From Symsagittifera roscoffensis (taxonomy: Eukaryota > Xenacoelomorpha > Acoela > Convolutidae), in the NCBI RefSeq assembly GCF_963678635.1, contig NC_087063.1:72501617-72565616 (forward strand): a DNA stretch of 64,000 nucleotides, read 5' to 3'. Under the pieces are notes generated by a model, which saw nothing but the letters and a program-made list of their open reading frames with translations, had not been told where the DNA came from and searched no databases. The translations under genes were made by a program, and so were the position numbers. Below are positions 21,329 through 33,240 of this stretch, one piece after another (position 1 is the stretch's first letter; the number at the start of each line of letters is the position of its first letter).

Positions 21329-21899
21329 ATAATGAAATTTAAAAAAAATTTATTATTCCTCTTCCATTAAAGCCCTCAGGTTTTCATAGAATAAACTTGA
21401 CAAATTTTTTAGATAAAGGTCATTTGTTATTCTTGACACCTAATCAATTAAACCAAAAATCTCGTTAGTTTTGCGTTAGAGAAGATTTATTACCTGTTCA
21501 TTTCCTTGAAACAGTGATTAACTCCATTTAGTTTATGAAAGTTCTTATTTTTTCCTCTTTTCTGTAATTTTGTATGCAATTAGATCTCTTCTCCTTAAAT
21601 TTAGTCATAAATTTGGTCAGCTTAACTTCCGAAATCAATTTGCTAATACTGTCCAGCGAAGCATATTTTCCTTTTTCGTACGAGATTTAATTTTTTTTTA
21701 AAATTTAGGCTAGCTCACCTTGATTAACTACGACGATATCAAGTGGAGACAAACTGGAGTAGTACATGTTGATGAAAGGTCGCTTATTTTACGGAAAAAT
21801 GAAGCGCACCTACTTAAGATCCATTGAAAAAAAATACTTCAGTATCAACTTGCAAAATTAATCCGTTCTAACACACATAAAGTCAGATTTGCACCCTAC

Positions 21900-22244
21900 C
21901 TGAAAAATGCCTTCACAAAGGTTGGTCGCATTAATCAGTTCTTCTCTATCTCTGGCCTTCTGAACAACTGGCTGGAGATAGTTGAGCCACAGATATTTAT
22001 GTGCCTCCAGAACCTGTTCCAATTTTCCAAACAACTTCTGTTTGTTCACTTCGACTAAAATGTGTTCACTGTGCACCTCTTCAAGTGCGGAAATGAACAA
22101 ATCGGAGATCACGTGTAGTTTTTCCATGTAGAGAACTTCGCTCCTCAGAAGTTCCCAAATAGCCTCCTGATAGTCTTTCTCTTTCTTGCTCATCGACGAT
22201 TCCTGGTCAGGGTTGTTGGCAATGAGGTCTTGCCAAGTTGAAAC
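21900..22244 (-). CDS. RhoGEF exon 5 (start of DH domain)
   Basis: This is 345 bases, 115 codons, phase 0, with acceptor CTCTTTAG|G and donor TTTCAG|GTAGGG. It carries the first conserved region of a DH domain: EAIWELLRSEVLYMEKL, followed by a long helix with F-I-S-A-L and the stretch KLFGKLEQVLEAHKYLW. The Glu in the first helix (S-E-V) is the residue that contacts the GTPase switch in the family. This is the most diagnostic exon together with that at 5092-5241. The QEAIWELL start and the H-K-Y-L-W motif point to the PLEKHG5 branch. Domain identity is close to certain; subfamily identity is probable. Confidence 0.93.
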
Positions 22245-22825
22245 CTAAAGAGATTAGGGATAACTCTATCATTATAGAAATGATTTTTTTTAAAAAAGTC
22301 TTTGACTTTTCCAGTCTCTCCTTGTTTTGTCAGAGGTTTTCATAAGAGTTTTGAAAAAGGAGTTTTCACCCTAATAGGAGTTGTGACAAAAAACATTGGG
22401 CGCTCCTGATTTTGAAAAAAAAACGAAAAAAAAACTGACGAAACTCCTGAAGACGAACTTCTCCCCACTTTCAGTGATCCAATTTGAACAAAAATGGCTT
22501 GGATTGAAAAGAGGTGGGCTTTAAGTAGCTTTGTCAATGTGTCAAGAAATAACTTATGTCAATGTGTCAAGAAGGCCTTAAAAAGGACTAAGGGCATCCA
22601 AAATAAAATTATGAAACGGTTCATTACTAAACACATTTGTGGTCAATTGTACTCTGGCAGTTTTAGCAGCTCAGTCCAAAACAGGAAATACATGGAATTA
22701 GTCATTAATTTCACAGCAGAGTCTTTTTTTTATTTCATTTGCCACAGGTTCTACTACTTTAAACATGTGGCCAAATGGTTGCTAATGGACCATATACATC
22801 TATACTTTGTATCGTAGTTTGTTAC
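22245..22825. other. RhoGEF intron between exons 4 and 5 (581 bp)
   Basis: GT-AG intron with a local duplication of CAATGTGTCAAGAA (near 22535 and 22560). Small ORFs across it are not conserved-looking. Confidence 0.75.
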
Positions 22826-22966
22826 CTTGATGAATTCCTGATGTTCGATGTCTGGTCTGTTCTGGAGAAAAGAGTCAGCCACAGGAGCAGAAGAGAAGGA
22901 AGAGGACGAGGAGTCCAGCAGGAATCGGTCCAAAGTGTCCCGCATCTTCTCCATCGTGTCCTTCTC
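22826..22966 (-). CDS. RhoGEF exon 4 (charged helix then poly-Ser linker before DH)
   Basis: This is 141 bases, 47 codons, phase 0 at both ends. It starts E-K-D-T-M-E-K-M-R-D-T-L-D-R-F-L, has a serine run with S-S-S-S-S, and ends H-Q-E-F-I-K at the donor ATCAAG|GTAACA. The acceptor is GTGATTAAG|GAG, which has a poor pyrimidine tract. The only other nearby upstream AG (near 23020) would bring in an in-frame stop. Alternatively, the ATG at 22976-22978 (M-V-I-K-E-K-D) could be the start of a shorter transcript reading straight into this exon. The exon body is clear. Its left boundary is less sure. Confidence 0.75.
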
Positions 22967-23891
22967 CTTAATCACCATAGTTATGAGTACCAAATCAGTT
23001 ATTATAAATGATTATAACTAGTGAAGGTCGTTTACTATAAGCAAAAGCTACTCTAACGTTTAAATCTTTAAGCAAAAGCTGCTCTAACGTTTAAGATTCA
23101 AAACTAAGAAAACTTCTTCTTTGAATTATCTTTGTGACTATTCAAATTGAGCAAAAGCAACTCTATAACGTTTGATTCAATGCCAAAAACGAAAAAATTG
23201 TAGTTCAGTCTAATCATTATAATTTGCGAAAGAGTTTATACATTAAAGATAAAAATAAATTAAAGACAAAAACGAAAAAATTGTAGTTCAGCCTAACAAT
23301 TATAATTTGCGGAAGAGTTTATAACTTAGTGATAATAATTCACAACCCTTTACTAATATGGCGTGGGTTAAATTTATGTGGGCATGGAAGTGGAATTGGC
23401 AAATTTTAATGGAACCCATAACTCACACAACATAGTGGTATAGAAAGAACTTCAAAATGGAAATATCAATTATGTTGATGATAAAAATTGAGTCTGTATT
23501 TCTATGATCAGATAACTTCAAATGAATAAATTAAGGAAAAGTGCAAATCTGCAAAAAATGCTCCCCCATTTTTCCGTTGGCGATTTATCTTATAATAACT
23601 AGATGTCCCGTAAATCGATAATGTTGATGATCAAAACTGATGATAAAAGTCCACAAAAATTGGGACAAAATTTTGCTTCAAGTTTGATCAGCAGTTTTTT
23701 TAAAGAAGCTGAAACAATTTTCAGGTACGAATGTCACCGGGTCACGTGTTCCGAGTAATTGTGCCCTTTCACTTTAATTTAAAGAACAAGACAAATTGTG
23801 CGTCACAAACTATCACAGATTAAATGGAGCTGTCAGGCCAGGATTTCTTTTGTAAGACACCACAGAATTAAAACAATTTCAAAAGGCTTAC
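22967..23891. other. RhoGEF intron between exons 3 and 4 (925 bp)
   Basis: It holds two sets of imperfect repeats: AAGCAAAAGCTRCTCTAACGT (three times, 23038-23180) and AAAACGAAAAAATTGTAGTT with following bases (23190-23320, twice). Otherwise AT-rich with no gene. Confidence 0.7.
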
Positions 23892-23936
23892 CTTTTGAAA
23901 TTCAGAATGCTTAGCTGCCATTAGCTCAGAATATTG
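23892..23936 (-). CDS. RhoGEF exon 3 (45-nt mini-exon, QYSELMAAKHSEFQK)
   Basis: This very short exon has exactly 15 codons between a good acceptor (CAAATTTGCAG) and a good donor (CAAAAG|GTAAGC), phase 0 on both sides. It links the preceding exon, 20.8 kb away, to the next one with no frame change. The peptide looks helical and amphipathic and runs on into E-K-D-T-M-E-K-M of the next exon, giving one continuous predicted helix. Because it is so short it rests on the splice signals and phase fit. As a multiple of three it could be skipped without a frameshift. Confidence 0.65.
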
Positions 23937-24779
23937 CTGCAAATTTGGTAACTTTATTTTTCATCTCGCGGACGGAGTATGTTATGTGACTGAGATTTTA
24001 AAATATTGTCAAAAATGCTAATGCGCGGACCGTAAAAATATAAATGGATTGATTTTGAACGGCTCTTTGAAAGAGGAAGCCATAATCTGGTTGAAGTAAA
24101 CAGACAGACGCCTTTGCTGATTGCAAATTCAGTAGACCATCCAAGTAAATGTAGAAAAAATTCTGCCCAAAGTAGTGATAAAGTTCTTTTTCTGTTTGTG
24201 GAATGGAGCGATTAAAATTTAATCAAGCTCGCTTAAGACATCAAGTTACTTAGTTATACTAATTAAATTAATAATATTAAACGAATTTTGTTCTACCAAA
24301 TTTCCATTTTTTATATCTATGTTGTGACTCATAATTAATCATGTCAGGACGGGCTCAAATGAAGTGAACAAAGTGATGTTATTTTGACAATTGCTATTAA
24401 TTTTTTAAAAAGATTTCTATTATTTAAATGAGGGATTTTTGATTGAAAGGTAGAATTTTTGGCGTCACGAGCTCTGCCGGTTTCTGATTAAGACCTCTTC
24501 AACCGACCATGCGCACTAAAATAACTATTGATACCTGGTGTCTTGGCAAGGAAATCAACAACACGATCATATATGCAGTTTTTTCTTTAACTCGAATGGA
24601 AATTTAAAAAGAAACGAGCGGAAAAATAAATAAAAATGAGCGGAAACTCACTTGAATCAATAAAAAGGCTGGCACGCCATCCAAAACGGAATGAAACAAA
24701 AAACATGCGGCGTTTTTTTTCTTGATAATGTAATTGACCATTTAAATCAAGGTAATTCTTCTGTAGCAATGACTAAAAC

Positions 24780-25095
24780 AATTCAATTCAAACTGAAACT
24801 GAATAAAACTGTCAAAAAATTACAACAAGGTTGAACCACTTTAGTTGAGAAGACCTATTTAAAAAATGGCCTTCAAGTTAATCTATCACGCTTTAGCAAT
24901 TCAATTCAAGCTGAAAAAAACTGTCAAAAATTTACAATAAGGCTGAAATACCTTAGTTCAAAAGATCTATTTTAAAAACAGGCTCTAAGTTAATATATCC
25001 CACTTAAAGAATACTCTAAATGGGATAGATTAACTTGAAGGCCATTTTTTAAATAAGTCTTCTCAACTAAGGTAGTTCATTTTTTATTTCAGTTT
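24780..25095. repeat. Repeat cluster: two direct units and one inverted unit
   Basis: Units at 24780-24898 and 24899-25010 share AACTGTCAAAAA.TTACAA.AAGG. A third unit (25016-25095) is inverted and pairs closely with 24834-24892: TTTAAAAAATGGCCTTCAAG against CTTGAAGGCCATTTTTTAAA is exact. Confidence 0.85.
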
Positions 25096-25234
25096 TGAAA
25101 GTATACCACTTGACGTCCATAATTGAGATATAGCCTGAATTAAGACTTTATTTACTCAATTGCAAATTAGAACCAGACTGATTGTACCAGACAGATTCGA
25201 GGTGCTTACTTTGTCTTTTGACTCTCAAAATCGA

Positions 25235-25400
25235 GAATATTTCAGTGCTCGACCGAAAAAGAATAGTCAAGACAGGGATTTAGGTCGAGCACAAATTCGA
25301 AACATAACTCGAGTACGGTCGAAGCATAATTCGAGCACGGTCGAAACGGACCTCGAGCACGGTCGAAAAAAATTGATTGTCCAGCGGCCATTCGGAGTCA
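25235..25400. repeat. Minisatellite-like patch of TCGAGCACGGTCGAAAC units
   Basis: Imperfect units of about 25 bases such as AATTCGAGCACGGTCGAAAC, ACCTCGAGCACGGTCGAAA and ACTCGAGTACGGTCGAAGC follow one another. CpG-containing and GC-richer than the flanks. The same unit in the other orientation fills 48830-49340. Confidence 0.8.
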
Positions 25401-25929
25401 AAAACAAAATTTTCTGACCAAAATAATTTTCAACATTTTCGACTCAAATTGCAAGCCAGTATTCCAAAAGATAGAAAATATAGCTCAAAAATAGTTCAAG
25501 TCTACACTTCATTTAGATTGCAAATAACTCTAATCATTTCATTTCGACAAAAAAGCATCATAAGATGTTACCCAAAAAGCATAAGTTGTAGCTTTGTAAG
25601 TTTGGATAACTCATTTTGTTTCAAAATCGAAACATCTCCGAATTCGATCGAGCAAGGTCGAAACATCAAATTTTGGTCAAGACAATCGAAATATACCAAT
25701 TTTTGGTCAAAACTGTCAAAACATAAGGTGAGCCCTTTGACCCGGGAGGGTAGAACTCCAATGTTCTCACTGATCTAAAAGTTAAACTTTTTAGAAAAAT
25801 GATTACAGGTGAAATATCTTCTTAGTTTTAAGTTCCTGTAATCTATTTTCTAAGACTCTATGAAAAAATTCTTGAAATTATTAGTTGGAAAAGAAAATTT
25901 TTCTGGAGAAAAAAGTAATCCATTCCAAA

Positions 25930-26274
25930 AAGGGACACTTTTCCCATGGACACTCTTTTCCCTTAAAGGATTCGAACCCCTCACCACGCAATAGGTCCTC
26001 TTTTTGGTATCCTACGATATGCATTGGGGCCACCTACCCTAAAAATTTTGAAGGCGCCTTCCGCGTCAATATATACTAATTTTGATGACTTCGCGCCAAC
26101 AAACGCCTTTGGTTCAAAAATTTACCTGCGACGCAGATTATTTTGTCAAATTAGGATCTTCATGGTGTTTTAAGAGAGCTCCGAAAACCAATACGGTCGA
26201 TCTTTAAAAAAGGCCATAAAAAATTTTTGAAAACTTTTGAATATCCCCCTGAACAATTCCTAGATCTGCCGCTG
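25930..26274. mobile_element. Decayed hAT-like MITE
   Basis: The right end reversed reads CAGCGGCAGATCTAGG, like the CAGGGGCGGATCT ends at 8905. Interior blocks AAGGCGCCTT.CG.GTCAATATATACTAATTTTGA and TTTACCTGCGACGCAGATT match the elements at 8905 and 61633. The left end is not recognisable. Confidence 0.6.
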
Positions 26275-28387
26275 AAAATATGGGTTTTAACCCTTGATAA
26301 TTTTTAATTTATACAAAGTACCGCAATCTTTTGATTTTTGCGATTGAAAATAAAATCAACCTATTTCAAGTACGTAAGCTCAATTACTTGATTAAATTGA
26401 GTCTCCAATAGCCCCATGCAATCACCACCCACCAGCTCAATTGACCTAACGTCCTGTTTCACCTGCGGTAACATTTAGTTTCATTGTCTTTGTTCAATCC
26501 TTCAATCCACGTTTAGAAAATGCATATTTTTGATAACAACATTGGGGAAAGATTACCGACACTGTGATAAAAAATGATATATATCATTTACTCGCGTTTT
26601 TTATTCTTTTCATCGGTTCCAAAATTGCTCACACCATAATGAAAGTTTAGACACTGAAAGGTAACGAGGGAAAAATTAAAGTTGTTTTCAGACTCTCGCA
26701 AACAAAGCCAACGGGCAGTTGGAAAAGTGCCAATGAGCTAAGGCAGATTAAAATTTTTAATTGATTTTGATGTTTTCCACTTTTCAAGTTTCAAGAAAAA
26801 AAAATATCTTCATATTTTTTTTTAAGTTTAAAACTAAGTTTCTAAGTTTAAAACTAAAACAAAATGGAATTTTTTTTAGAAAATCAGTAAAATATTTAAA
26901 TCAGTTAAATTCGGTATCACTTCGAAATAAAAAAGCAGGTTCTCAAGACACTGAAATGTGTTCAAGTTGAAGACTAAATATAGATTAGAATAGTATAAAG
27001 ACTAAAACAATGATTATAATCCTTTTATTTGACCTAAAATTGATGATAATTAATGGATCTTTTGAAAAATCGTACGGTATTTGCAACCAAGAAAAAACAC
27101 CAAAACACACAAACGACGCTGTCAAAAGTGAACACGTGCAATTAGCAGGTAATCGATTGTGTGCTTTGTTGGAGGCTTGTTGTTTTGTGTCGAGAAAGAG
27201 AAACCGAAAAAGAAAAAAAGAAGTCTTTCGAATATCATTACTTCGAAGAAAGCAAGTTAACTAGGTTGGTGCTCTAACCTTGAATCAAAACACAAAAAAT
27301 TGCTTCCTGTGCCAACTTAACAAAGTACGCAATTGCGCAATTGTTTTTAAGTGAAATAGAAAAAGCCGTTTGATAGGCACTAGTTTCGTAGACTTGAAGA
27401 TTAAAATCGAAGACAAAGTGTTAATTGGGTTTGGTTAGTGGTCTTTGTACGTTGTACTTAAATACCAAAAATAACTTCCTATTGCAACCTTCTTAAGGCA
27501 CTTTCTAAGGTAGGCAATTTAACACTAGTTTTGTTAGATAGTACTTATTTGGTCTTTTTTCTTGCTGAAACCTGTTTCAAGTTTTCATTTTTGCTGCTGT
27601 TCCTCTTACGTTGAAGAATCGGAACGGTGCACAATTTCATATAATGAAATTAGTTTCAAATCGCACAAAAATTGCCTCAAGAACCTCTAGGTTGCAAAAT
27701 CTTCAAAGGATCTCGAGAAATTTTTTCCTTACGGTATGCAGGTCTCTTCAAATAACTTTAGCTTACTATTGTACTGAGGAAGTTTTGTTTGTAAGCTTTG
27801 TGAGCAATAGCCATCTTTAAATTAAATTTTTGAGGCTCAGGATTTTGTTTTGTGTTTTCAAAACGCTTGTTGTTGAACAAAAAATCAAGTTTTTAGACAA
27901 TATAATCAACTTTATAGTGATTCTTGAAGATTTTATGCAGATTCTATACAGATTTTATACGGCCAAAAATTACAATTCTTAGACAACCTTCAGGGTTTTT
28001 ACATCCTCCAGTTTTTAGAAAATTTCATCCAATTTTTTGAGCTGTCTAAAAACTTATTTTTTCCATTTTAGTGCATAATTGGGTTATATACAATCGAGCT
28101 GTCCCTAGAAGAAAATCCGAAAAAAAAATTAATAGATTGTACTCATAATTTTGTCAATGCGAGTTTTCCCACCGCCCCCACAACCACACGCAAAAAGAAT
28201 CAAGCTATATAGCTCTATTATGATCGATTATTATCAATGGAAGGAACTTCAATGCAGTGACAACTTTGCTTTCGAACCAAATTTCCAATTTTTTTCAGAT
28301 AAATCAAATCAGAGTCGTATATGTTTTTGGCTGTACACTTTTCATGCTGAAAACTAAATTATAAACCCGCATTCATACAGAAAACTA

Positions 28388-28922
28388 AACAAGACTGCTC
28401 GTATCAGGGCGAAGCCCTGAATGTTCCGACTGCCTTTTAAGGTTTATGGAGCAGTAATAACATAAAAAAAATTAAATGAAATAAAATAAAATCAATTTTT
28501 TTTTCTTAAATTTGATACTTTTTCCATGAAAATCATCCCCCCTTACGCCATATAAACTACAAGAGAACAGATTTCGCTCCTTGTAACAAATCAATTATGG
28601 CAAGTAAGCTTCTTTCAACCAATTTGGAACTATTTCTAAGACGGATTAATTCTCCGCTTACGCGTTAATAGCGCGAAATATATCGCGCGTTAATTGTCCC
28701 AAATTAGCCAAAATGGTAATCTTTAAACCCTCATAACTTTACAAAAAATGATCACAGGTGAAATATCGTTTCAAATTTAAGCTCAGGACAACAATACTTT
28801 TTGATTGATATTAAAAAAATTACGTCAAAAATGGCTAGTTAAAAAGTCGAAATTTGTCTGAAGAAAAAAAAAACCCATCCAGAGCACAAATATTCCGTTA
28901 CTTTCGTATCGAAAGTCGAAAA
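28388..28922 (-). mobile_element. Family A element, copy 1 of a tandem triplet
   Basis: It begins AACAAGACTGCTCGTATCAG, then the hairpin CAGGGCGAAGCCCTG and GTTCCGACTGCC. It ends with the CTTTCGTATCGAAAG hairpin and GTCGAAAA. The central palindrome-like GCGCGAAATATATCGCGC is present. No coding capacity; 535 bp. Confidence 0.9.
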
Positions 28923-29445
28923 AACAAGACTGCTCGTATCAGGGCAAAACCCTGAATGTTCCAACTGCCCTTAAATTTTTTAGAGCATTAAAAAGATTAA
29001 AAAAGTAAATGAATTGAAACTAAATGAAAAAATTTTTTTTCTAAAATTTGAAATTTTTTATGAAAATCATCCCCAAACATGCCATATAAAGTAAGAAAGG
29101 ATAAATTTCGCTCCTTGTAACAAATCAATTATGGCTTCTTTCAATCAATTTGGAATGATTTCTAAGACGGATTAACTCTCCGCTTACGCGTTAATAGCGC
29201 GAAATATATCGCGCGTTAATTGTCCCAAATTGGCCAAAATGCCAATCATTAAACCCCATAACTTTACAAAAAATCATCACAGATGAAATATTTTTTCAAA
29301 TTTGAGTTCAGGACAACAATACTTTTCGAATGATATAAAAAAAATTCCGTCAAAAATGGCTAGTTAAAAAGTCGAAATTTGTCTGAAGAAAAAAAACCCA
29401 CCCCGAGCACAAATATTTCGTCACTTTCGTATCGAAAGTCGGAAC
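28923..29445 (-). mobile_element. Family A element, copy 2 of a tandem triplet
   Basis: It directly abuts the previous copy, with AACAAGACTGCTCG starting where the former ends, and has the same internal landmarks in the same orientation; 523 bp. Its first hairpin has one decayed base (GGGCAAAACCC). Confidence 0.9.
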
Positions 29446-30003
29446 AACAAGACTGCTCGCTCGTATCAGGGCGAAGCCCTGAAAGTTCCGACTGCCTCAA
29501 AACGTTTATGGAGCAGGAATAACATAAACACCATAAAAAATTTAAGGAATTAAAATAAAATGAAAAACGTGAATTATAAAAATTGAAAATTTTTCTATGA
29601 AAATCATCACCCCACACGCCATATAAAGTACAAAACAATAGATTTTGCTCCTTGTAACAAATCAATTATGGCAAATAAGCTTCTTTCAACCAATTTGGAA
29701 CAATTTCTAAAACGGATTAAATCTCCGCTTTTGACGCGTTAATAGTGCGAATTATATCGCGCGTTAATTGTCCCAAATTGGTCAAAATGGCCAAAATGGC
29801 AATCTTTAAACCCTCATAACTTTACAAAAAAAGGTCACAAGTTAAATATCTTTTCAATTTTGAGCTCAGTACAACAATACCTTTTGAATGATATAAAAAA
29901 ACGCGGTCAAAAATGGCTAGTTAAAAAGTCGAAATTTGTCTGAAGAAAAAAAAACCCACCCCGAGCACAAATATTCCGTTACTATCGTATCGAAAGTCGG
30001 AAG
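29446..30003 (-). mobile_element. Family A element, copy 3 of a tandem triplet
   Basis: It abuts copy 2; a CTCG repeat gives GACTGCTCGCTCGTATCAGG at its start. It retains the GGGCGAAGCCC hairpin, the central ATTATATCGCGCGTTAATTG patch and the terminal ATCGAAAGTCGG. About 558 bp. Confidence 0.9.
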
Positions 30004-31009
30004 AATTATAAACCCGCAACTCAAGTTTGAGACTTGAACTTAATATGCAACTGAACACTTAAATGACAGACATTTTTTGCTTTGAAAATTGTGTCTGGAA
30101 AGCATGAAGTGGAAATATTGCATTACTCTCCGAGCATAAAGCGTGACTGTAATGCTAATTGCGAGGAGGTATTTTACGTCCATACATGTAACTTGTTCAC
30201 AATTTGATCACTGTATTTCCCAGGGAACGAAACGAGGGCGATTACTGCGCGCCATTATTATATTCGAGGTTGTTCATTATCCTACCAACAAAAGTAGGCT
30301 GAATAAATAAAATTATGTCACATATTTTCGCAGAAAATAAATCTAAAATTAGAAGAAGAAACTATAAAAGCGTACCCTTAAAACTCACGTGATCAAATAT
30401 GACCTCAAAAACTGAAATTGAATGAATTTGGGGCGAACAAAGCCCTCAAAAGATTTCGAGCTACTTTCAAATATAAATGAGTTTGATCAAGCAAAAACAA
30501 AACAGAAATTATTTAAAAACCAAAATTTTAGGATGCAATTGAGCGGTAATAAAAAAGAGAATATTTTTGTTGCAAAAAAGTTGGTCGAGGTGAAGCACAA
30601 ACCTAGATCTCGTAATAACAATTAACACCAGCACAGATAAGGCCGAAACAAAGGTTTGAAACGCGCTCATAAAAAACCTTTTTGTTGAGCCATTACGAGC
30701 AATATGGGCATCATTATGGGCATTTTGTGAATTGTAAACGGATTACTCAACAAGTCAAAAACAGAATTGTTGCGGAATTCGCAATTTTGCTATTTTTTGA
30801 TCTTCTTTGCTGTTTTGGATTCCTCAGACATATAATTAAATCACTGTATTGCTGAAAATTGCTCCAAAAACAGGCAGCTTTGCGGAAACCACAACAAAAA
30901 CTTGTAGATCCGCAATAAAATTTAAAAAAGCTGGTGCAGCTTGTGGAATCCAAAAATAAATAATAATATATGTTTTCAGTAAACTTAAGTTGTCGTGGAA
31001 TCCAAAACT

Positions 31010-31085
31010 GTAAGTGAAATCCGCAAATTGTAAGCGGATTCCGCACATTGCAAGCGAATTCCACAAACTGTGAGCGGAATCGGCA
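31010..31085. repeat. Tandem-like repeat of about 21 bases (TTGTAAGCGGATTCCGCACA)
   Basis: Four imperfect units: CTGTAAGTGAAATCCGCAAA, TTGTAAGCGGATTCCGCACA, TTGCAAGCGAATTCCACAAA, CTGTGAGCGGAATCGGCATA. Scattered relatives with GGAATTCGCAA and GGAATCCA lie at 30770-31290, and the small minus-strand ORFs there are made of them. Confidence 0.8.
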
Positions 31086-32959
31086 TAAATTTGAGGAATG
31101 TACTTACATTTGCAGAATCCGGAACAACTACCTAATTCCGCTCGTTGCAAAATCCATGTCAAAACTATTGTGCTGACAAAAATTACGTTACAGGTATTTA
31201 TGAGCAAAAACCACGTAAAGTTTTCACGTGGAATCCACTGACGTTTTGTAACATGTTTAAAGACTTGCCTTTGGAATCCAGGAACATACAGACACAAAAT
31301 TGTGCCCCTATCCAGTGCACAGTTTGGTCTCGTAAAGGCAGTTGATTCCGTCAAAACCAACTAAGATCAATTCAAAATTTCATTCATCGGATAACTCAAA
31401 GTAAATTTTAAGGGAATAGAACAAGGCAATCAAATTAACTTGAAGTGTTTTGCTTATCAGGAATCAAGCGTTTTAGTTTTATCAAGCGTTTTCAGGAATT
31501 TTTCGAAGCTACCAAACAAAAATTTAAGCAATTCAAAGTTTCAATGCTTGAGCTGATTTTTTTGTCCATGTGGCTTTGTATAGATATTAAATGTCTGAAG
31601 AATATTTGGAGTTATTCTTTGTTATTTTCTAAGGCTTAGTTATGCTTTTCAATTGAATTGGTTGACTTGGTTAAATTAAAAACAAAGTTTTTAAAAAGGA
31701 GTCAAAGCTATCAAAAACAAATCAAATTTTGAATTTCTTTTTTGGAAAAACTATTTCGAATAACTGCCAATCGAAGAATTTTGCGAATCGAACGCCACTA
31801 TCAAGCTCAATTTTCAATTATTTTTTCATCGCTTCAAAAGCTAGAGAGAAGTTACCTTCGCGGATGACTTGAATCAATGAGATTTAAATCAAGCTAGAAA
31901 ATTATATTTTACAATAATTCTTCAGAACCTCAGTTCTTGGAAACCTTGCCTAAAGAATTTTTTTTATTTGTTGTAAGCTATCAACATGACGGCTGTATAG
32001 TTAGAGCAAAAGTTTTTTTTTCTTGGCTTTTTGTTCCAAGCTATCAAAATTATATTTCATCCCATCAGAGTTTCATGGTTTAAGAAGTAGCATTTTACAA
32101 AAAGTTGATAAGTCTTAAGCAGTGTCTAATAACAAATCCTATTTCAAAAAATCTGAATGATCGGAAGAGTTTTTAAATAACTTATTTTTTGTCAATTGAA
32201 AAAACTGTTAGGTTTCAGTGTCAATTACGGTTGATTTCAATTCAAAAATGGTTATAACTGATATGCACTTTTTTCAAATTTTTGCGTTTCACTAGCGCGC
32301 TCGGTAAGTTTCATTTTTTTGCTCTAGTTCTAAGTTGGTAGAACGTACCAGAACTTCATCACGTCCAAACTACTTTAAACTGAGGCTGCAGATGAAGTAA
32401 AAATAGAACTTACCACTATTCAGTTCTTATGCGTTTTAAAAACTTGTTGGAAAATTTAGCTTTTAAAGAAAATGACTTATTTCTGTGATCATCGCGCTTC
32501 AATTTTCAATATTTTGAAGTTACGGTCATATTTAAAAATAGAAATCAAGAATTGAAATAAGACTTGCTCTCTGGTCCTAATTTTTTGTTAGAGGACACCA
32601 AAAACATCATTCAGTTCATTGCATAGAGTGTGAGGAGGGAAAATTTCATTTTCTCATTTTGTAAAAAATTTATCAATTTTAACATTAAAACTGTTTTAAG
32701 ACGTTGAAAGGAAGTCGGAACGTTCGGAACAAGAAAATTCAGCGCAAGAAAATTTCAAGGAAATATTAGAAAGCTTCCGACAAGTACAAAGCTTATCGAA
32801 GTCAAAGCATTTGCAATTAAACAGAATCGCAATTTGCAAAACTAATATTTTTTTGGAAAATTGAATAAACAGTTGATTTGTATACTAAATCATTATATTG
32901 AATTAAATAAGTTAGCGAAAAAAAAACAAATGATAAAAATAATAAAACATAGCCAGCAG

Positions 32960-33240
32960 AGAGTTTAAAAAGAGTCAATGAACGCAAGAAAACAGAAAAA
33001 ACTGTATTGACTTGTTTTTCAGAAAAAGTCATAAAATGAAACTAGATATCGATCACGTTTTGATATAGTTTGCCTTCTTTTCAGCAAAAAAAACGAATTG
33101 ATCTTTTAAAAAAAGGCAAACCTTAATCCGTAAAAAAATGAAATTGAGCATGAATAAATTTGAAAGCTTTTCCTGAAAAAAACCATCACGACTCTTAAAA
33201 GAGCCTTTAGTACGTCCATTGACTCTTAACAAAGATTATT
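32960..33240. repeat. Dispersed repeat family B copy
   Basis: It shares ATGAACGCAAGAAAACAGAAAAAACTG, GATCACGTTTTGATATAGTTTGCCTTC and CTTTTCCTGAAAAAAACCAT (each in shorter matching blocks) with the repeat at 3945-4590. Confidence 0.5.

Larger units (their letters stand above)
12437..21899. other. 5' part of the 16.2 kb RhoGEF intron, upstream of the nested gene
   Basis: AT-rich and repeat-filled: an element with an internal palindrome (12769-13699), an older duplication of about 2.1 kb (14750-18050) that includes decayed family A copies, a young 389-bp tandem duplication (18304-19075), and an ACAATTCCAT-type element (about 20608-21328). The nested gene's promoter must lie near 12450-12760, but I see no convincing TATA box or initiator. 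Confidence 0.65.

Noticed and set aside
29360-29665. Small ORFs at 29360-29665, 52183-52392 and 56848-57051 share similar peptides (F-R-Y-E-S-[DN]-x-I-F-V-L-G-V-G-F-F)
   Set aside because: They lie at the same position and frame in family A repeat copies. The shared peptide is due to repeat identity; other copies break the frame.
30747-31360. Minus-strand ORFs of 105 and 174 codons
   Set aside because: They are built from the GCGGATTCCGC repeat and its scattered relatives; the peptide has no recognisable domain and the two frames overlap.
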